A stretch of 63,689 nucleotides of DNA from Blautia sp. (GTDB taxonomy: Bacteria; Bacillota; Clostridia; Lachnospirales; Lachnospiraceae). The notes under the pieces are model-generated. The model had not been told where the DNA came from and searched no databases. It saw only the letters and a program-made list of their open reading frames with translations. The DNA lies in the NCBI GenBank assembly GCA_030841965.1, contig JAUUSJ010000005.1, forward strand, positions 1-63,689, written 5' to 3'. The translations under genes were made by a program, and so were the position numbers. Shown piece by piece: positions 52,787-62,348 of this stretch; positions within the stretch are counted from its first letter, which is position 1, and every line of letters begins with the position of its first letter.

Positions 52787-52899
52787 TAATCACTCCAAAG
52801 TGAAAGTAAGGATTTTGAAAGGAAAAAGTACTTGTCAGAAATAAAATTATTCGTTAGAATAAAACAGAGGGATTTTCATGTACAATGAGAGGAGGCAGA

Positions 52900-53592
52900 T
52901 TGTACTTTAAACAGCATAGTAAGAAGTTTTTTTATGTACTCATTGTATATATTCTTTTAAGTATCTTTAGTGTTTCTTGTTCTTTGTTAGAAAAAGAAGA
53001 GATAAGCTTTGAGACGGAAGAAGAGAAGAATTCGACTGGCAAAGAAGAGAAAGAAGAGACGAGAGAGAGAGAAGATAATACGGAGAAAGCGACTAGTTTA
53101 GAAAAAACAAAGAGCAATCTTTTGTATGTATATATATGTGGACAAGTAAAGAATCCTGGTGTATACTCATTAGAGGCAGGGAAAAGAGTTAATGATGCCG
53201 TGAATTTGGCAGGTGGCTTTACAAAAGAGGCAGCCTTGGAGAGCCTTAATCTGGCGAGGCAAGTCGCAGATGGGGAACAGATATATGTAATGTCAAAGGA
53301 AGAAGCTGCCACAAGCCAGACGATAGCTTCACAGATGCCAAATTCAAGCGAGAATGTGAATGGGGAAGCTGAGAACTCGATATCTAGTGAAGAAACAAGG
53401 ACGAAGGTGAATATTAATACTGCGTCTAGGGAAGAACTAATGACATTATCGGGTATTGGACAGGCAAAGGCCGATAGCATTATCGCTTATAGGCAGGCGA
53501 ATGGTCCCTTTCAGAGTATTGAGGAGATTAAACTGATAGAGGGGATTAAAGATGGGATTTTTCTTAAAATAAAAGATCAGATTACAATTTAG
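52900..53592 (+). CDS. comEA: ComEA-type helix-hairpin-helix DNA-binding protein
   Basis: About 230 aa. N-terminal helix ending SVSCSLL (possible lipid-anchor Cys), Glu/Lys/Thr-rich spacer, SLBB domain (VYICGQVKNPGVYSLEAGKR), and C-terminal HhH pair (VNINTASREELMTLSGIG). TTG 52900 has GAGGAGG 5 bp upstream; ATG 52885 would put that site inside the gene. Receptor for DNA uptake; comEC is downstream at 56.8 kb. Confidence 0.9.
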   Translation: MYFKQHSKKFFYVLIVYILLSIFSVSCSLLEKEEISFETEEEKNSTGKEEKEETREREDNTEKATSLEKTKSNLLYVYICGQVKNPGVYSLEAGKRVNDAVNLAGGFTKEAALESLNLARQVADGEQIYVMSKEEAATSQTIASQMPNSSENVNGEAENSISSEETRTKVNINTASREELMTLSGIGQAKADSIIAYRQANGPFQSIEEIKLIEGIKDGIFLKIKDQITI

Positions 53593-53730
53593 AGGATTTC
53601 TTCTAGTATGCCAACTATCTGATAATTAGGGTGAGATGGACAAAACACTTCCCATGAATTATAGGTGGTTCGTACGCTAGCTTTTGAAAGAATATAGAAT
53701 CAATTTGGAATTGGAGTAGAGGTGGAAACC

Positions 53731-54423
53731 ATGGATAAGAAGAAAGTATTAGTTGTAGATGATGAAAAATTAATAGTAAAAGGGTTGAGATTTAGTTTAT
53801 TGCAGGAGGGTTTACAAGTAGAATGCGCTTACGACGGTGAGGAAGCACTGGAGATGGCAAAAAAAACAGAGTATGATATCGTATTATTAGATGTAATGCT
53901 GCCAAAGTTGACAGGACTAGAGGTATGTCAGGCTATTCGTGAATTTTCCGACATGCCGATTATTATGTTAACGGCAAAGGGCGATGATATGGATAAGATT
54001 TTGGGATTGGAGTATGGTGCGGATGACTATATTACAAAACCTTTTAATATATTAGAGGTAAAGGCGAGAATTAAGGCTATTATGAGAAGAAGCTCCAAAA
54101 AGGTAGAAGAAGAAAAGGAAGATAGAGTAATTGACTTAGGTCTCTTAAAAGTAGACTGTGATAGCCGTCGTGTCTTTGCAAACCATAAAGAAGTAAATTT
54201 AACAGCAAAAGAGTTTGATTTATTGGAGCTTTTGATTTTGTCTCCGAATAAAGTATATAGCAGAGAAAAACTCCTAGATATCGTCTGGGGAAAAGACTAT
54301 CCAGGTGATGTGAGAACTGTGGATGTGCATATCCGTAGACTCCGTGAAAAAGTAGAAGTAAATCCAGGTGAGCCAAGATATATACATACAAAGTGGGGTG
54401 TAGGCTATTACTTCCAAGCCTAG
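53731..54423 (+). CDS. OmpR/PhoB-family response regulator
   Basis: 230 aa. Receiver with Asp10-Asp11, phospho-acceptor Asp54 (LLDVMLP), Thr and LTAKGDD, Lys in DYITKPFN; C-terminal winged helix with NLTAKEFDLLELLI and VRTVDVHIRRLREKVE. ATG 53731 with GAGGTGG is preferred to GTG 53722. Pairs with the histidine kinase that follows. Confidence 0.95.
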   Translation: MDKKKVLVVDDEKLIVKGLRFSLLQEGLQVECAYDGEEALEMAKKTEYDIVLLDVMLPKLTGLEVCQAIREFSDMPIIMLTAKGDDMDKILGLEYGADDYITKPFNILEVKARIKAIMRRSSKKVEEEKEDRVIDLGLLKVDCDSRRVFANHKEVNLTAKEFDLLELLILSPNKVYSREKLLDIVWGKDYPGDVRTVDVHIRRLREKVEVNPGEPRYIHTKWGVGYYFQA

Positions 54424-54457
54424 TATTAGACAAAGAGTAGCGAATACAGTCACTAGT

Positions 54458-55843
54458 ATGCGTTTTGCGCTATTTATAGCCTTGACAGTGCTCACCACAT
54501 TATTGGTCATTATATCTAGTTTTAGTGTCGAGAGAGCGTACCGAAAAAAGTCGATTGAACAGACCAAGAATAATGTACAGGTTCAATGCAATATTTTAGC
54601 GAATCAGATTCTAAGCGCAGGCTTTCGATTTGACGATGACAATGAAGTGTTAGAGGCAGAGATAGAGCAATTTGTGACAATGCTAAATGGAAGATTATTA
54701 GTGATTGATAAGGATTTTCGAGTAGTGAAGGATACTTACGGTCAACTAGATGGTCTTTATTATATGTCTAAGAATGTAGTAGATGCGATGGAAGGGGAGG
54801 AGAAATCTCCCGAACTTTTGGAAAATCAATATATGGAAGTGATTGTGCCGGTTAAGGATGATAATACGATATCTGGCATTATGCTTGTCGATGTGTCGAC
54901 GAGAGATATCGATGATATGGCAGAGTATATTTTCTCTGTCTTGAGAATTGTTGTCAGCATTTGTGTTATTGTGATTATCGTCAGCGCTGCTATTTTAGCG
55001 GTTATTTTTACAAAAGATTTTAAAACTCTGGATAAAAGTCTCAAATATATCGCGGCGGGACATGTGGATGAATCGATACCAGTTGTCGGATATGCTGAGC
55101 TTCGCAATGTAATCGAGCGCTTTAATGGAATTCTCAACAAAATGCAAATATTAGAAAACTCCAGGCAGGAGTTTGTCTCCAACGTATCGCATGAATTGAA
55201 GACTCCGATTACATCGATTAAGATTTTGGCTGATTCCCTTGTCGGGCAAGAGGATGTGCCGGTGGAGCTTTATCAGGAGTTTATGACAGATATCGTAGAT
55301 GAGATTGACAGAGAGAATAAGATTATTAATGACCTTCTCTCTCTTGTGAAGATGGATAAGACGGTATCAAATTTAAATATCGAGAGTGTGAATATAAACG
55401 ATATGTTGGAAGCTATCTTAAAACGCCTTAGACCACTTGCGAAAAAGCGGAGTATAGAAATTACCTTTGAGACTTTCCGTCCAGTGAAGGCGGAGATTGA
55501 TGAGGTAAAACTCAGCCTTGCATTCTCGAATTTGATTGAAAATGCAATCAAGTATAATTATGATAACGGATGGATTCGCGTCTCCCTAAACGCAGACCAT
55601 AAGTTTTTCTATGTAAAAGTACAAGACGGAGGAATTGGTATCCCGGAGGAGAGTCAGCAACAAGTATTCGAGAGATTTTACCGTGTAGATAAGGCAAGGT
55701 CTCGAGAGACTGGAGGAAGCGGTCTGGGACTTGCGATTACAAGGAATGCCATTTTGATGCATAAAGGGGCGATCAAGCTCTATAGCAAAGAGGGAGAGGG
55801 GACATTATTTACTGTCCGAATTCCGCTTACTTATATGTCCTAA
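54458..55843 (+). CDS. Sensor histidine kinase
   Basis: 461 aa. Two transmembrane helices (about 2-24 and 160-185) around a ~135-aa extracellular sensor, HAMP (KSLKYIAAGHVDESIPV), phospho-His in NVSHELKTPITSIK near 244, N box NLIENAIKYNYDNG, G boxes DGGIGIPEE and GGSGLGLAI. No clear ribosome binding site precedes ATG 54458 and the frame is open upstream to 54404 without a standard start, so the true start is uncertain. Likely cotranscribed with the regulator; signal unknown. Confidence 0.93.
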   Translation: MRFALFIALTVLTTLLVIISSFSVERAYRKKSIEQTKNNVQVQCNILANQILSAGFRFDDDNEVLEAEIEQFVTMLNGRLLVIDKDFRVVKDTYGQLDGLYYMSKNVVDAMEGEEKSPELLENQYMEVIVPVKDDNTISGIMLVDVSTRDIDDMAEYIFSVLRIVVSICVIVIIVSAAILAVIFTKDFKTLDKSLKYIAAGHVDESIPVVGYAELRNVIERFNGILNKMQILENSRQEFVSNVSHELKTPITSIKILADSLVGQEDVPVELYQEFMTDIVDEIDRENKIINDLLSLVKMDKTVSNLNIESVNINDMLEAILKRLRPLAKKRSIEITFETFRPVKAEIDEVKLSLAFSNLIENAIKYNYDNGWIRVSLNADHKFFYVKVQDGGIGIPEESQQQVFERFYRVDKARSRETGGSGLGLAITRNAILMHKGAIKLYSKEGEGTLFTVRIPLTYMS

Positions 55844-55900
55844 TCTACAGATGGATGGAATATAAGATTTAGATAATAACTTAGATAGAATGGAGAAAAA

Positions 55901-56836
55901 ATGAAAAAGAAAACGACTTTTTGTTATATTTTTCTAATTTTATCTTGTATGCTTCTCGTTTTAGGCTGTGGCAAGAAAGAAAAAGAAGCAGAGAAGCTCC
56001 CAGAGGGAGCAGTATATGCTTATTTTGTCGATTCTGAATCCACAGAGTTAGTCAGAAAACAATATAAACTGAGTGATTCCTCCGATAGGAAGAAGTCTGT
56101 GGAGGAATTACTGGATTTATTGGCGACTCCACCAAAGGAAGTAGAGTATAAAGCTCCTATTCCAGAGAGCGTAAAAGTGTTGGATACAGAGATTGTAGAT
56201 ACAAATGTCATCGTCAATTTTGCCCTTGGCTATGAAAAGCTGACAAACTGTGATGAGATTTTGCTTCGCTCGGCGGTGGTCTCTACTTTGACCGAATTAT
56301 CTGGGGTGGAGACGGTGGAATTTAAAATCAACGGAAAGTCTCTGATGAATCTAGAAGAGCATCCAGTAGGACCTATGAGCAAGCAAAGTTTTGTGGATGC
56401 GATACAAGATGAAGATGGAAATACCAATAGTACAGTAAAGCTTTATTTTTCAAATGAGACAGGCGATTCTCTGAAGGCATATGAGGTGACCCTAAAGGAA
56501 AATAAAGTTCCGATTGACCAAAAGGTGTTAGAACTTTTGATTGACGGACCGACGAAGAAAGGATACTATAGAACTCTTCCAAAGGATTTAAAAGTTCTGA
56601 AAGTCAGCACGAAAAATCGAGTTTGCTATGTCGATTTGGACTCTAAGATTTTAGAATCTTATAAAAATGTACTTGGAGAGATTAGTATTTATTCTATGGT
56701 CAATTCTCTTGTCGCTCTCCCGAATATTGATAAGGTTCAGTTTACGGTAAATGGAAATAAAGTCAATACTATTCGAGAGGATATTGCATTTGATAAGAGT
56801 TTTGACAGAAATTTAGATTTAGTAGAGGGAGAATAA
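55901..56836 (+). CDS. GerMN-domain lipoprotein
   Basis: 311 aa. Signal peptide with lipobox LVLGCGKK (Cys near 23), then two GerMN repeats: VNFALGYEKLTNCDEILLRSAVVSTL and YVDLDSKILESYKN...IYSMVNSLVALPNIDKVQFTVNG. GerM-type proteins take part in spore envelope/peptidoglycan work. It sits directly after the histidine kinase, so it may be an output or sensor partner. Confidence 0.88.
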   Translation: MKKKTTFCYIFLILSCMLLVLGCGKKEKEAEKLPEGAVYAYFVDSESTELVRKQYKLSDSSDRKKSVEELLDLLATPPKEVEYKAPIPESVKVLDTEIVDTNVIVNFALGYEKLTNCDEILLRSAVVSTLTELSGVETVEFKINGKSLMNLEEHPVGPMSKQSFVDAIQDEDGNTNSTVKLYFSNETGDSLKAYEVTLKENKVPIDQKVLELLIDGPTKKGYYRTLPKDLKVLKVSTKNRVCYVDLDSKILESYKNVLGEISIYSMVNSLVALPNIDKVQFTVNGNKVNTIREDIAFDKSFDRNLDLVEGE

Positions 56837-56838
56837 AT

Positions 56839-59391
56839 TTGAGACGACCACTTGGCTACTGCTTTGTGGGATGGATATTTGGAGAAAGTATGAGCTATCT
56901 TCTCGGGATGAGAAGAGCAATTTTGATTCTCTCTATTTTTACTATAGTGGGTAGTATCGTTTCGACTATTGTATGCCACTATAGAGAGAAAGTATCAGGC
57001 AGATGTATCTCTGAGCAGAAAAAAGAGAATGTGAATGCGGGAGATACATCTTCTTTTTACAAAGAGAATGGAAAAAAATGTAAACATATAATTATCATTT
57101 TTCTCTTATTTTGGAGCTTTTCTCTGATGGCTAGTATTCGGTTTCATGGAGAGATGCAGCTTCCATCGTTTTATGAGAGAGCTAAGATAGAGAGAAATCT
57201 TTCTCTTCGCTTAAATGGAAAAATAATAGAACAAAAAAAGACTGCATCTGGGATTTCCCTGATTTTGGATGATGTATTTATTTTTATAGATGGAAGAAAA
57301 GAAGAGATACCAAAAAGGGTTATTGTATACGGAGCAGTATGTGAGTATCTGATGGGACAGAGGGTGGAGGCTTTTGGTGAATTTTCCTTACAAAAAGAGC
57401 CGACAAATCCAGGAGAATTTAATTCCTATATATATTATCGGGCAAAGGGGATTTATGGGGTATTTTTTTGTAAGCAAGTAATGCGAGTTTACGGAAGATA
57501 TCATCCTGTCTGGGAGTTGGCTCGGAGAATGCGAGTGAATTTAGAGAAAATATATAAAAGACTATTCTCAGAGGAAGAAGCGGGGATTGTGGCGGCGATT
57601 CTTCTCGGAGAGAAAACTGGGCTTAGTGAGGAGATAAAATCTCTGTATCAAGATAATGGAATCAGCCATATTTTGGCGATATCGGGACTTCATATTTCTT
57701 TTTTTGGAAGAAATATATATAAGAGACTTAGAAAATGCCGCATTTCTTTTTTTAGCTCAGCGTTTTTTTCGGCGAGTTTTCTCTTATTTTATGGATGTAT
57801 CGCAGGATTTTCGCATTCTACTTTTCGGGCTATTATAATGCTCCTTATCACATTTTTAGCGGATGTCATCGGGAGAAGCTATGACTTAGTGTCGGCAGTT
57901 TATTTTTCGGCGATATTGACATTAATTCAGAAGCCATTTTGTCTTTTTGACGCTGGTTCTTTATTATCCTTTGGGGCGGTTCTTGGCATTGGAGTTATTT
58001 TTCCGATTTTGCAGGAGATTTGTTGCAGCCAAAAAGAATCAAAAGAGCAACCAGGAAGGAAGAAGAAAAAGGAAAGCTTTGGCAGTCAAATAAAAAAATC
58101 AATCAAAGAATCCTTGCTTATGAGCATTTCGATTCAGATAGTGACGATTCCGATTCTGCTTCGGTTTTACTACGAGCTTCCGACTTACGGCATTTTTCTG
58201 AACTTCATTATTCTTCCGCTTCTATCTTTTCTGCTGCCGCTTGCGGTATTGGCAGGAGTATTTGGGAGCATAAGTTTATCTATCGGTGGGATTTTTGCCT
58301 TTGGAGTCTCTATCTTACTAGAAGTTTATAAAATTTTAGCAAAATTTTGTCTAAAATTTCCTTTTTCTAAATGGACGGTGGGAAATATGACATGGACTGC
58401 GATAGTTCTCTATAGCATAGGTATGGCGTGTATTTTATTTTTTCTTTATAGTAGAACCGATGCGGATAAAGCAGATATCGAGAAAGGATATGCCAAAAAG
58501 ATAAGACTATTCAGTAAAATAATATGCTGTATTTATATTGTCCTATTAAGCTTTTATGTATTTTCCTTTATGCAAGAAGGGCATAGCGAGATAAAAATAG
58601 TTATGCTGGATGTGGGGCAGGGAGATGGAATTTTGATAAAGCTATCGGATGGAAGAACTTGTATGATTGACGGAGGAAGTAGCTCGAGAGATAAGATTGG
58701 AGCTTATATTTTACTTCCAGCTTTAAAATACTATGGAATGGGAAAGTTGGACTATGTATTTATAAGTCATGAAGACAGTGACCATATTTCTGGGGTGGTA
58801 GAATTATTAGAGAGAAAGTATCCGATTGAAAATATCATTTTACCTTATCGGGAAAAAGCGGAGAAAGAAAAAAATTATATGACGTTATTAGATTTGGCGA
58901 GGAAGAATAGAGTAAATATCATTTTTTGGAAGAAAGGAGATAGCATGAAAATGAAGCATTTTTCCCTATCTTGTCTTCACCCGAAGAGTCAAAATCAGGA
59001 GGGCGAGCCAAACGCAGACTCGATGGTATTATCTCTTCAATATTATCATTTTCGGGCATTATTTACAGGAGATTTGGAAGATAAAGGTGAGGACGCCTTG
59101 GTGGAGGAATTAAAAAAGAGAGGGGAAGCTTCGTATACCTTCTTAAAGGTGGCACATCACGGCTCGAAAAAGTCGACATTTGAGCCTTTTTTAAGCTTGA
59201 TAAAGCCGAAATTATCTCTGATTTCTTGTAGTTCTACGAATCGATATGGACATCCAGGTGAGGAAACTTTGGAGCGCTTAGAAGAAATAGGAAGTGAAAT
59301 TTTGATTACAAAAGATGTGGGAGCGATAGAGTTTTGTATTTCTAAGACAGGAAAAATTTCAAAAATCATTTTTGGAGTCTCGAAAAAATAA
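56839..59391 (+). CDS. comEC: ComEC/Rec2 DNA-uptake channel
   Basis: 850 aa with TTG start after GAGGGAGAATAAA. N-terminal helices, OB-like domain, competence domain (ILLGEKTGLSEEIKSLYQ, DNGISHILAISGLHISF) with about ten helices, and C-terminal metallo-beta-lactamase domain: MLDVGQGDGILIKL, SHEDSDHISG, VAHHGSKKSTF. It transports single-stranded DNA; the C-terminal domain is the putative nuclease. Full length, so competence machinery may be functional. Confidence 0.95.
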   Translation: MRRPLGYCFVGWIFGESMSYLLGMRRAILILSIFTIVGSIVSTIVCHYREKVSGRCISEQKKENVNAGDTSSFYKENGKKCKHIIIIFLLFWSFSLMASIRFHGEMQLPSFYERAKIERNLSLRLNGKIIEQKKTASGISLILDDVFIFIDGRKEEIPKRVIVYGAVCEYLMGQRVEAFGEFSLQKEPTNPGEFNSYIYYRAKGIYGVFFCKQVMRVYGRYHPVWELARRMRVNLEKIYKRLFSEEEAGIVAAILLGEKTGLSEEIKSLYQDNGISHILAISGLHISFFGRNIYKRLRKCRISFFSSAFFSASFLLFYGCIAGFSHSTFRAIIMLLITFLADVIGRSYDLVSAVYFSAILTLIQKPFCLFDAGSLLSFGAVLGIGVIFPILQEICCSQKESKEQPGRKKKKESFGSQIKKSIKESLLMSISIQIVTIPILLRFYYELPTYGIFLNFIILPLLSFLLPLAVLAGVFGSISLSIGGIFAFGVSILLEVYKILAKFCLKFPFSKWTVGNMTWTAIVLYSIGMACILFFLYSRTDADKADIEKGYAKKIRLFSKIICCIYIVLLSFYVFSFMQEGHSEIKIVMLDVGQGDGILIKLSDGRTCMIDGGSSSRDKIGAYILLPALKYYGMGKLDYVFISHEDSDHISGVVELLERKYPIENIILPYREKAEKEKNYMTLLDLARKNRVNIIFWKKGDSMKMKHFSLSCLHPKSQNQEGEPNADSMVLSLQYYHFRALFTGDLEDKGEDALVEELKKRGEASYTFLKVAHHGSKKSTFEPFLSLIKPKLSLISCSSTNRYGHPGEETLERLEEIGSEILITKDVGAIEFCISKTGKISKIIFGVSKK

Positions 59392-59451
59392 AAATATATT
59401 GTATGCTTTTTTGGGATGAGAAGAAATCTATTTTCATGTTTTATATTTTAC

Positions 59452-59480
59452 TTTCCAAAAGGGATAAAATAGGCTATACT
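59452..59480 (+). promoter_or_regulatory. Putative holA promoter
   Basis: TTTCCA at 59452-59457, 17-bp spacer, TATACT at 59475-59480. A small hairpin (ATATTTC/GAAATAT) lies downstream at 59508-59530. Confidence 0.45.
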
Positions 59481-59623
59481 AGTGAGAGTTGGTCGGTGAA
59501 TGGCGCCATATATTTCGCATTAGGTGAAATATGAGCAGTATCCTAGCCTATGATAAAACTTTGAGAAAGGAGGGAGGCTCTTCTCTCATGACTGAGGTTG
59601 CGAGTGGTCGAGTCTGGATAATT

Positions 59624-60604
59624 ATGAAGATAATCAATGAACATATAAAAAAGGGAGAATTTAAATCTGTCTATCTACTCTATGGTTCGGAGAGATATCT
59701 TGTCCGAAAGATGAAAGAGAAATTGAAAAATGCCATCATATCTCCCGAGGACAGTTTTAATTATAGCTATTTTGAGGGAAATAAAATAGATTTAGTAAAT
59801 CTAAGAGAACTCTCCCAGACAATGCCGTTTTTTAGTGAGACGAGATTGATTTTAGTGGAGGAAAGTGGCTTCTTTAAGAAATCTTCCGATGCGGTGGTCG
59901 ATATTTTAAAGCAGGCTCCTGAAATGACGAAATTTATCTTTGTGGAGACTGAGATAGATAAGAGGAATAAATTATATAAATATGTCAATAAAAATGGCTA
60001 TGCAGCAGAGCTAAACGGTATGTCAGAAAAGGATTTATTGACTTTTATGGTTCAGATAATTGGAAGTGCCAAAAAGAAAATACGTGAGAGTACTGCGAAG
60101 TATTTTTTAGCTGTCGCAGGGACGGATATGAATATTTTGCAAAATGAGATAGAAAAATTAATCGCCTACGTGGGAAAACGAGAAGAGATTACAAAAAAAG
60201 ATGTCGATGCCATTGTCACAGTTGAGATTACAAATAAAATTTTTGATATGCTGACACATATAGTGTATAAAAGACAGGAAGAGGCGTTGGATTTATACTA
60301 TGATTTGGTGGCAAAAAAAGAGCCTCCGCTTCGTATTTTAGCCTTACTAGTTCGACAATTTCAGATTCTTTTTCAGGTAAAGGATATGCAAAATCATGGA
60401 AAGAGTCGACAGGAGATGGCAAAGTCAATTGGTCTTGCACCCTTCATAATCGGAAAATACGAAAATCAGGCGAGGGGATTTTCACTAGAACAGCTTAGGG
60501 AATGCATTAAGAGATGTGAAGATGTGGAAGAGAAAATTAAGACGGGACAGATGGTAGATTTAATCGGTGTGGAACTTTTGATTATTGGATTTTCGCTACA
60601 ATAA
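59624..60604 (+). CDS. holA: DNA polymerase III delta subunit
   Basis: About 326 aa clamp-loader subunit. Begins MKIINEHIKKGEFKSVYLLYGSERYLV as in the family; ends VDLIGVELLIIGFSL. Start 59624 fits family alignment but has a weak ribosome binding site; ATG 59588 has AAGGAGGGAGG about 10 bp upstream and would add 12 residues, so it is a real alternative. Canonical comEC-holA-rpsT order. Confidence 0.92.
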   Translation: MKIINEHIKKGEFKSVYLLYGSERYLVRKMKEKLKNAIISPEDSFNYSYFEGNKIDLVNLRELSQTMPFFSETRLILVEESGFFKKSSDAVVDILKQAPEMTKFIFVETEIDKRNKLYKYVNKNGYAAELNGMSEKDLLTFMVQIIGSAKKKIRESTAKYFLAVAGTDMNILQNEIEKLIAYVGKREEITKKDVDAIVTVEITNKIFDMLTHIVYKRQEEALDLYYDLVAKKEPPLRILALLVRQFQILFQVKDMQNHGKSRQEMAKSIGLAPFIIGKYENQARGFSLEQLRECIKRCEDVEEKIKTGQMVDLIGVELLIIGFSLQ

Positions 60605-60606
60605 AA

Positions 60607-60655
60607 ATTCCCCTGTTTTGCTGACGGTACAAAACAGGGGAATCTTATATATTTT
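60607..60655. terminator. Bidirectional terminator between holA and rpsT
   Basis: Perfect stem ATTCCCCTGTTTTG / CAAAACAGGGGAAT with loop CTGACGGTA; T-rich on both strands. Confidence 0.92.
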
Positions 60656-60660
60656 TAAAA

Positions 60661-60924
60661 CTAAGCCATTTTATTAACTGCTTTTGCAAGACGAGAAATC
60701 TTTCTAGAAGCTGTATTCTTGTGGAAAATTCCTTTAGAAGCAGCTTTGTCAATCTCAGCTGTAGCTGCAACTAATCTCTCTTGAGCTAAAGCCTTATCGC
60801 CAGCAGCGATAGCGCTCTCTAACTTCTTGATATAAGTTTTTATTTTTGTTTTAATCATTTTATTTCTTAATGTTTTTGTCTCGATGACTTTAATTCTTTT
60901 TTTTGCAGATTTGATATTAGCCAA
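60661..60924 (-). CDS. rpsT: Small ribosomal subunit protein S20
   Basis: 87 aa helical, basic: (M)ANIKSAKKRIKVIETKTLRN through KNTASRKISRLAKAVNKMA. The start is a TTG at 60924 (reads Leu if internal) with GGAGG 8 bp upstream; a further TTG at 60939 overlaps the ribosome binding site and is rejected. A UUG start is also used by E. coli S20, where it matters for autoregulation. Reverse to its neighbours holA and gpr. Confidence 0.96.
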   Translation of the reverse strand: MANIKSAKKRIKVIETKTLRNKMIKTKIKTYIKKLESAIAAGDKALAQERLVAATAEIDKAASKGIFHKNTASRKISRLAKAVNKMA

Positions 60925-60957
60925 TCTGTACACCTCCAAATTATTATAAATATGTTT

Positions 60958-61025
60958 GAAACGCTTAGTTTCGCTTATTGTTAAAATTTCTGTTCGCTGG
61001 AAAAGGACACGGACAATCCAGCGAA
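60958..61025 (-). promoter_or_regulatory. Structured rpsT 5' leader
   Basis: Two hairpins in the ~105-nt leader: TTCGCTGG/CCAGCGAA (60993-61025) and GAAAC/GTTTC (60958-60972). May serve S20 feedback control; inferred from position. Confidence 0.4.
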
Positions 61026-61037
61026 GACATCTTCTTT

Positions 61038-61066
61038 ATTTTAGAGGGGAAACTGCGATTTGTCAA
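61038..61066 (-). promoter_or_regulatory. rpsT promoter
   Basis: Reverse strand TTGACA (complement of 61061-61066), 17-bp spacer, TAAAAT (complement of 61038-61043). The stretch 61067-61291 shows no other feature I can support. Confidence 0.75.
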
Positions 61067-61291
61067 TATCTATTTTGATATTTTACATATTTTTTTTTAA
61101 AACTTCTCATACTAATGAGAGAAATCCAAAAGATGAGAGATACTTGTTTTTTGTATGATGTCTCTATAGGATTGTTGTATTTTACGCTATAAAGAATGAA
61201 TAGATGTACAAGATATAGTTGACAGAGAAAAGGAGACTATCCTTTAGGGCGAGTAAATGGAATGCATGAAAGAATGAGAGGAGATAATAGA

Positions 61292-62215
61292 ATGAAAAAC
61301 TTAAAAGGAAGAACGGACCTTGCGGTAGAGCTTCGAGAAGATATCGAGGAAAAAAGAGAGCAGGGATTAGATGGAATTTCTGTGATGACGAAGTTAGATG
61401 AGAAGACAGGAGTAAAAGAGACGAAGATTACAGTGGAAAATGAAAATGGGGAGAGATTGCTAAAAAAGCCTGTGGGAAATTATATTACAATAGAGGGGGA
61501 AGATTTATCGGAGGGAGATGAAGATTACCATCGCCCAATCTCCGAGGCGGTTTTAAGGCAGCTTAGACATTTATTGGAGGGAAAAAAGAATATTTTGGTG
61601 ACGGGTCTTGGCAATCGGGAGATTACACCGGATGCACTAGGTCCTTTTGTCGTGGATAATCTTTATATTACAAGGCATCTCTTAAGAGAAAAGATTATTT
61701 TTCATAAAAAGTCAGTCAGTGCCTTTGTGCCAGGTGTGATGGCGCAGACAGGAATTGAGACGGTAAAGCTTATTGAGACAGTCGTAAGAGAAGTAAAGCC
61801 GGATGTTCTTTTAGTTGTAGATGCTCTCGCAGCCAGAAGCGCCAGTCGCCTAAATACGACCGTTCAGATTAGTGATACTGGCATTGTTCCAGGCTCTGGT
61901 GTTGGCAATCACAGAAATGCAATTACAGAAGCTACCGTTCATGTCCCTGTTATCGCAATCGGTGTGCCGACCGTCATATCCGTTCCTGCTATTTTATATG
62001 AAGCAATGGAGACGATGATGGAAGTGTTTAAAGATTTGCCGATTGGGAAAAGAATGGAGGCGTGGAGTGAGGAGGAAAAAAGGCAGTTATCCTATGAGAT
62101 ATGTAGTGAGCGATTGGCAGAGATGTTTGTCACTCCTAAAAATGTAGATGAGGCGATTAAGAGAATGAGCTATACGATTTCAGAGGCAATCAACGCATAT
62201 ATTATGGAAGCTTGA
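61292..62215 (+). CDS. gpr: Germination protease Gpr
   Basis: 307 aa. TDLAVELREDI near 8 with propeptide, VTGLGNREITPDALGPFVV, FVPGVMAQTGIET, VVDALAARSASRLNTTVQIS and GIVPGSGVGNHR: all family blocks. Degrades small acid-soluble spore proteins at germination; made as a zymogen in the forespore. ATG 61292 with GAGAGGAGA; the frame open to 61262 is less likely. Confidence 0.96.
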   Translation: MKNLKGRTDLAVELREDIEEKREQGLDGISVMTKLDEKTGVKETKITVENENGERLLKKPVGNYITIEGEDLSEGDEDYHRPISEAVLRQLRHLLEGKKNILVTGLGNREITPDALGPFVVDNLYITRHLLREKIIFHKKSVSAFVPGVMAQTGIETVKLIETVVREVKPDVLLVVDALAARSASRLNTTVQISDTGIVPGSGVGNHRNAITEATVHVPVIAIGVPTVISVPAILYEAMETMMEVFKDLPIGKRMEAWSEEEKRQLSYEICSERLAEMFVTPKNVDEAIKRMSYTISEAINAYIMEA

Positions 62216-62348
62216 ATATATTATAAAAGGGAGATTTATTTTTATTTTATTTTCCAATAGTTTCCTAAAATTTTTTAGAAAGGAAAACGGCACTCATTCT
62301 ACGAATAAAAGGAAGAGAAGCTTTGAAGCTTTGTGCCTGATTATCATT

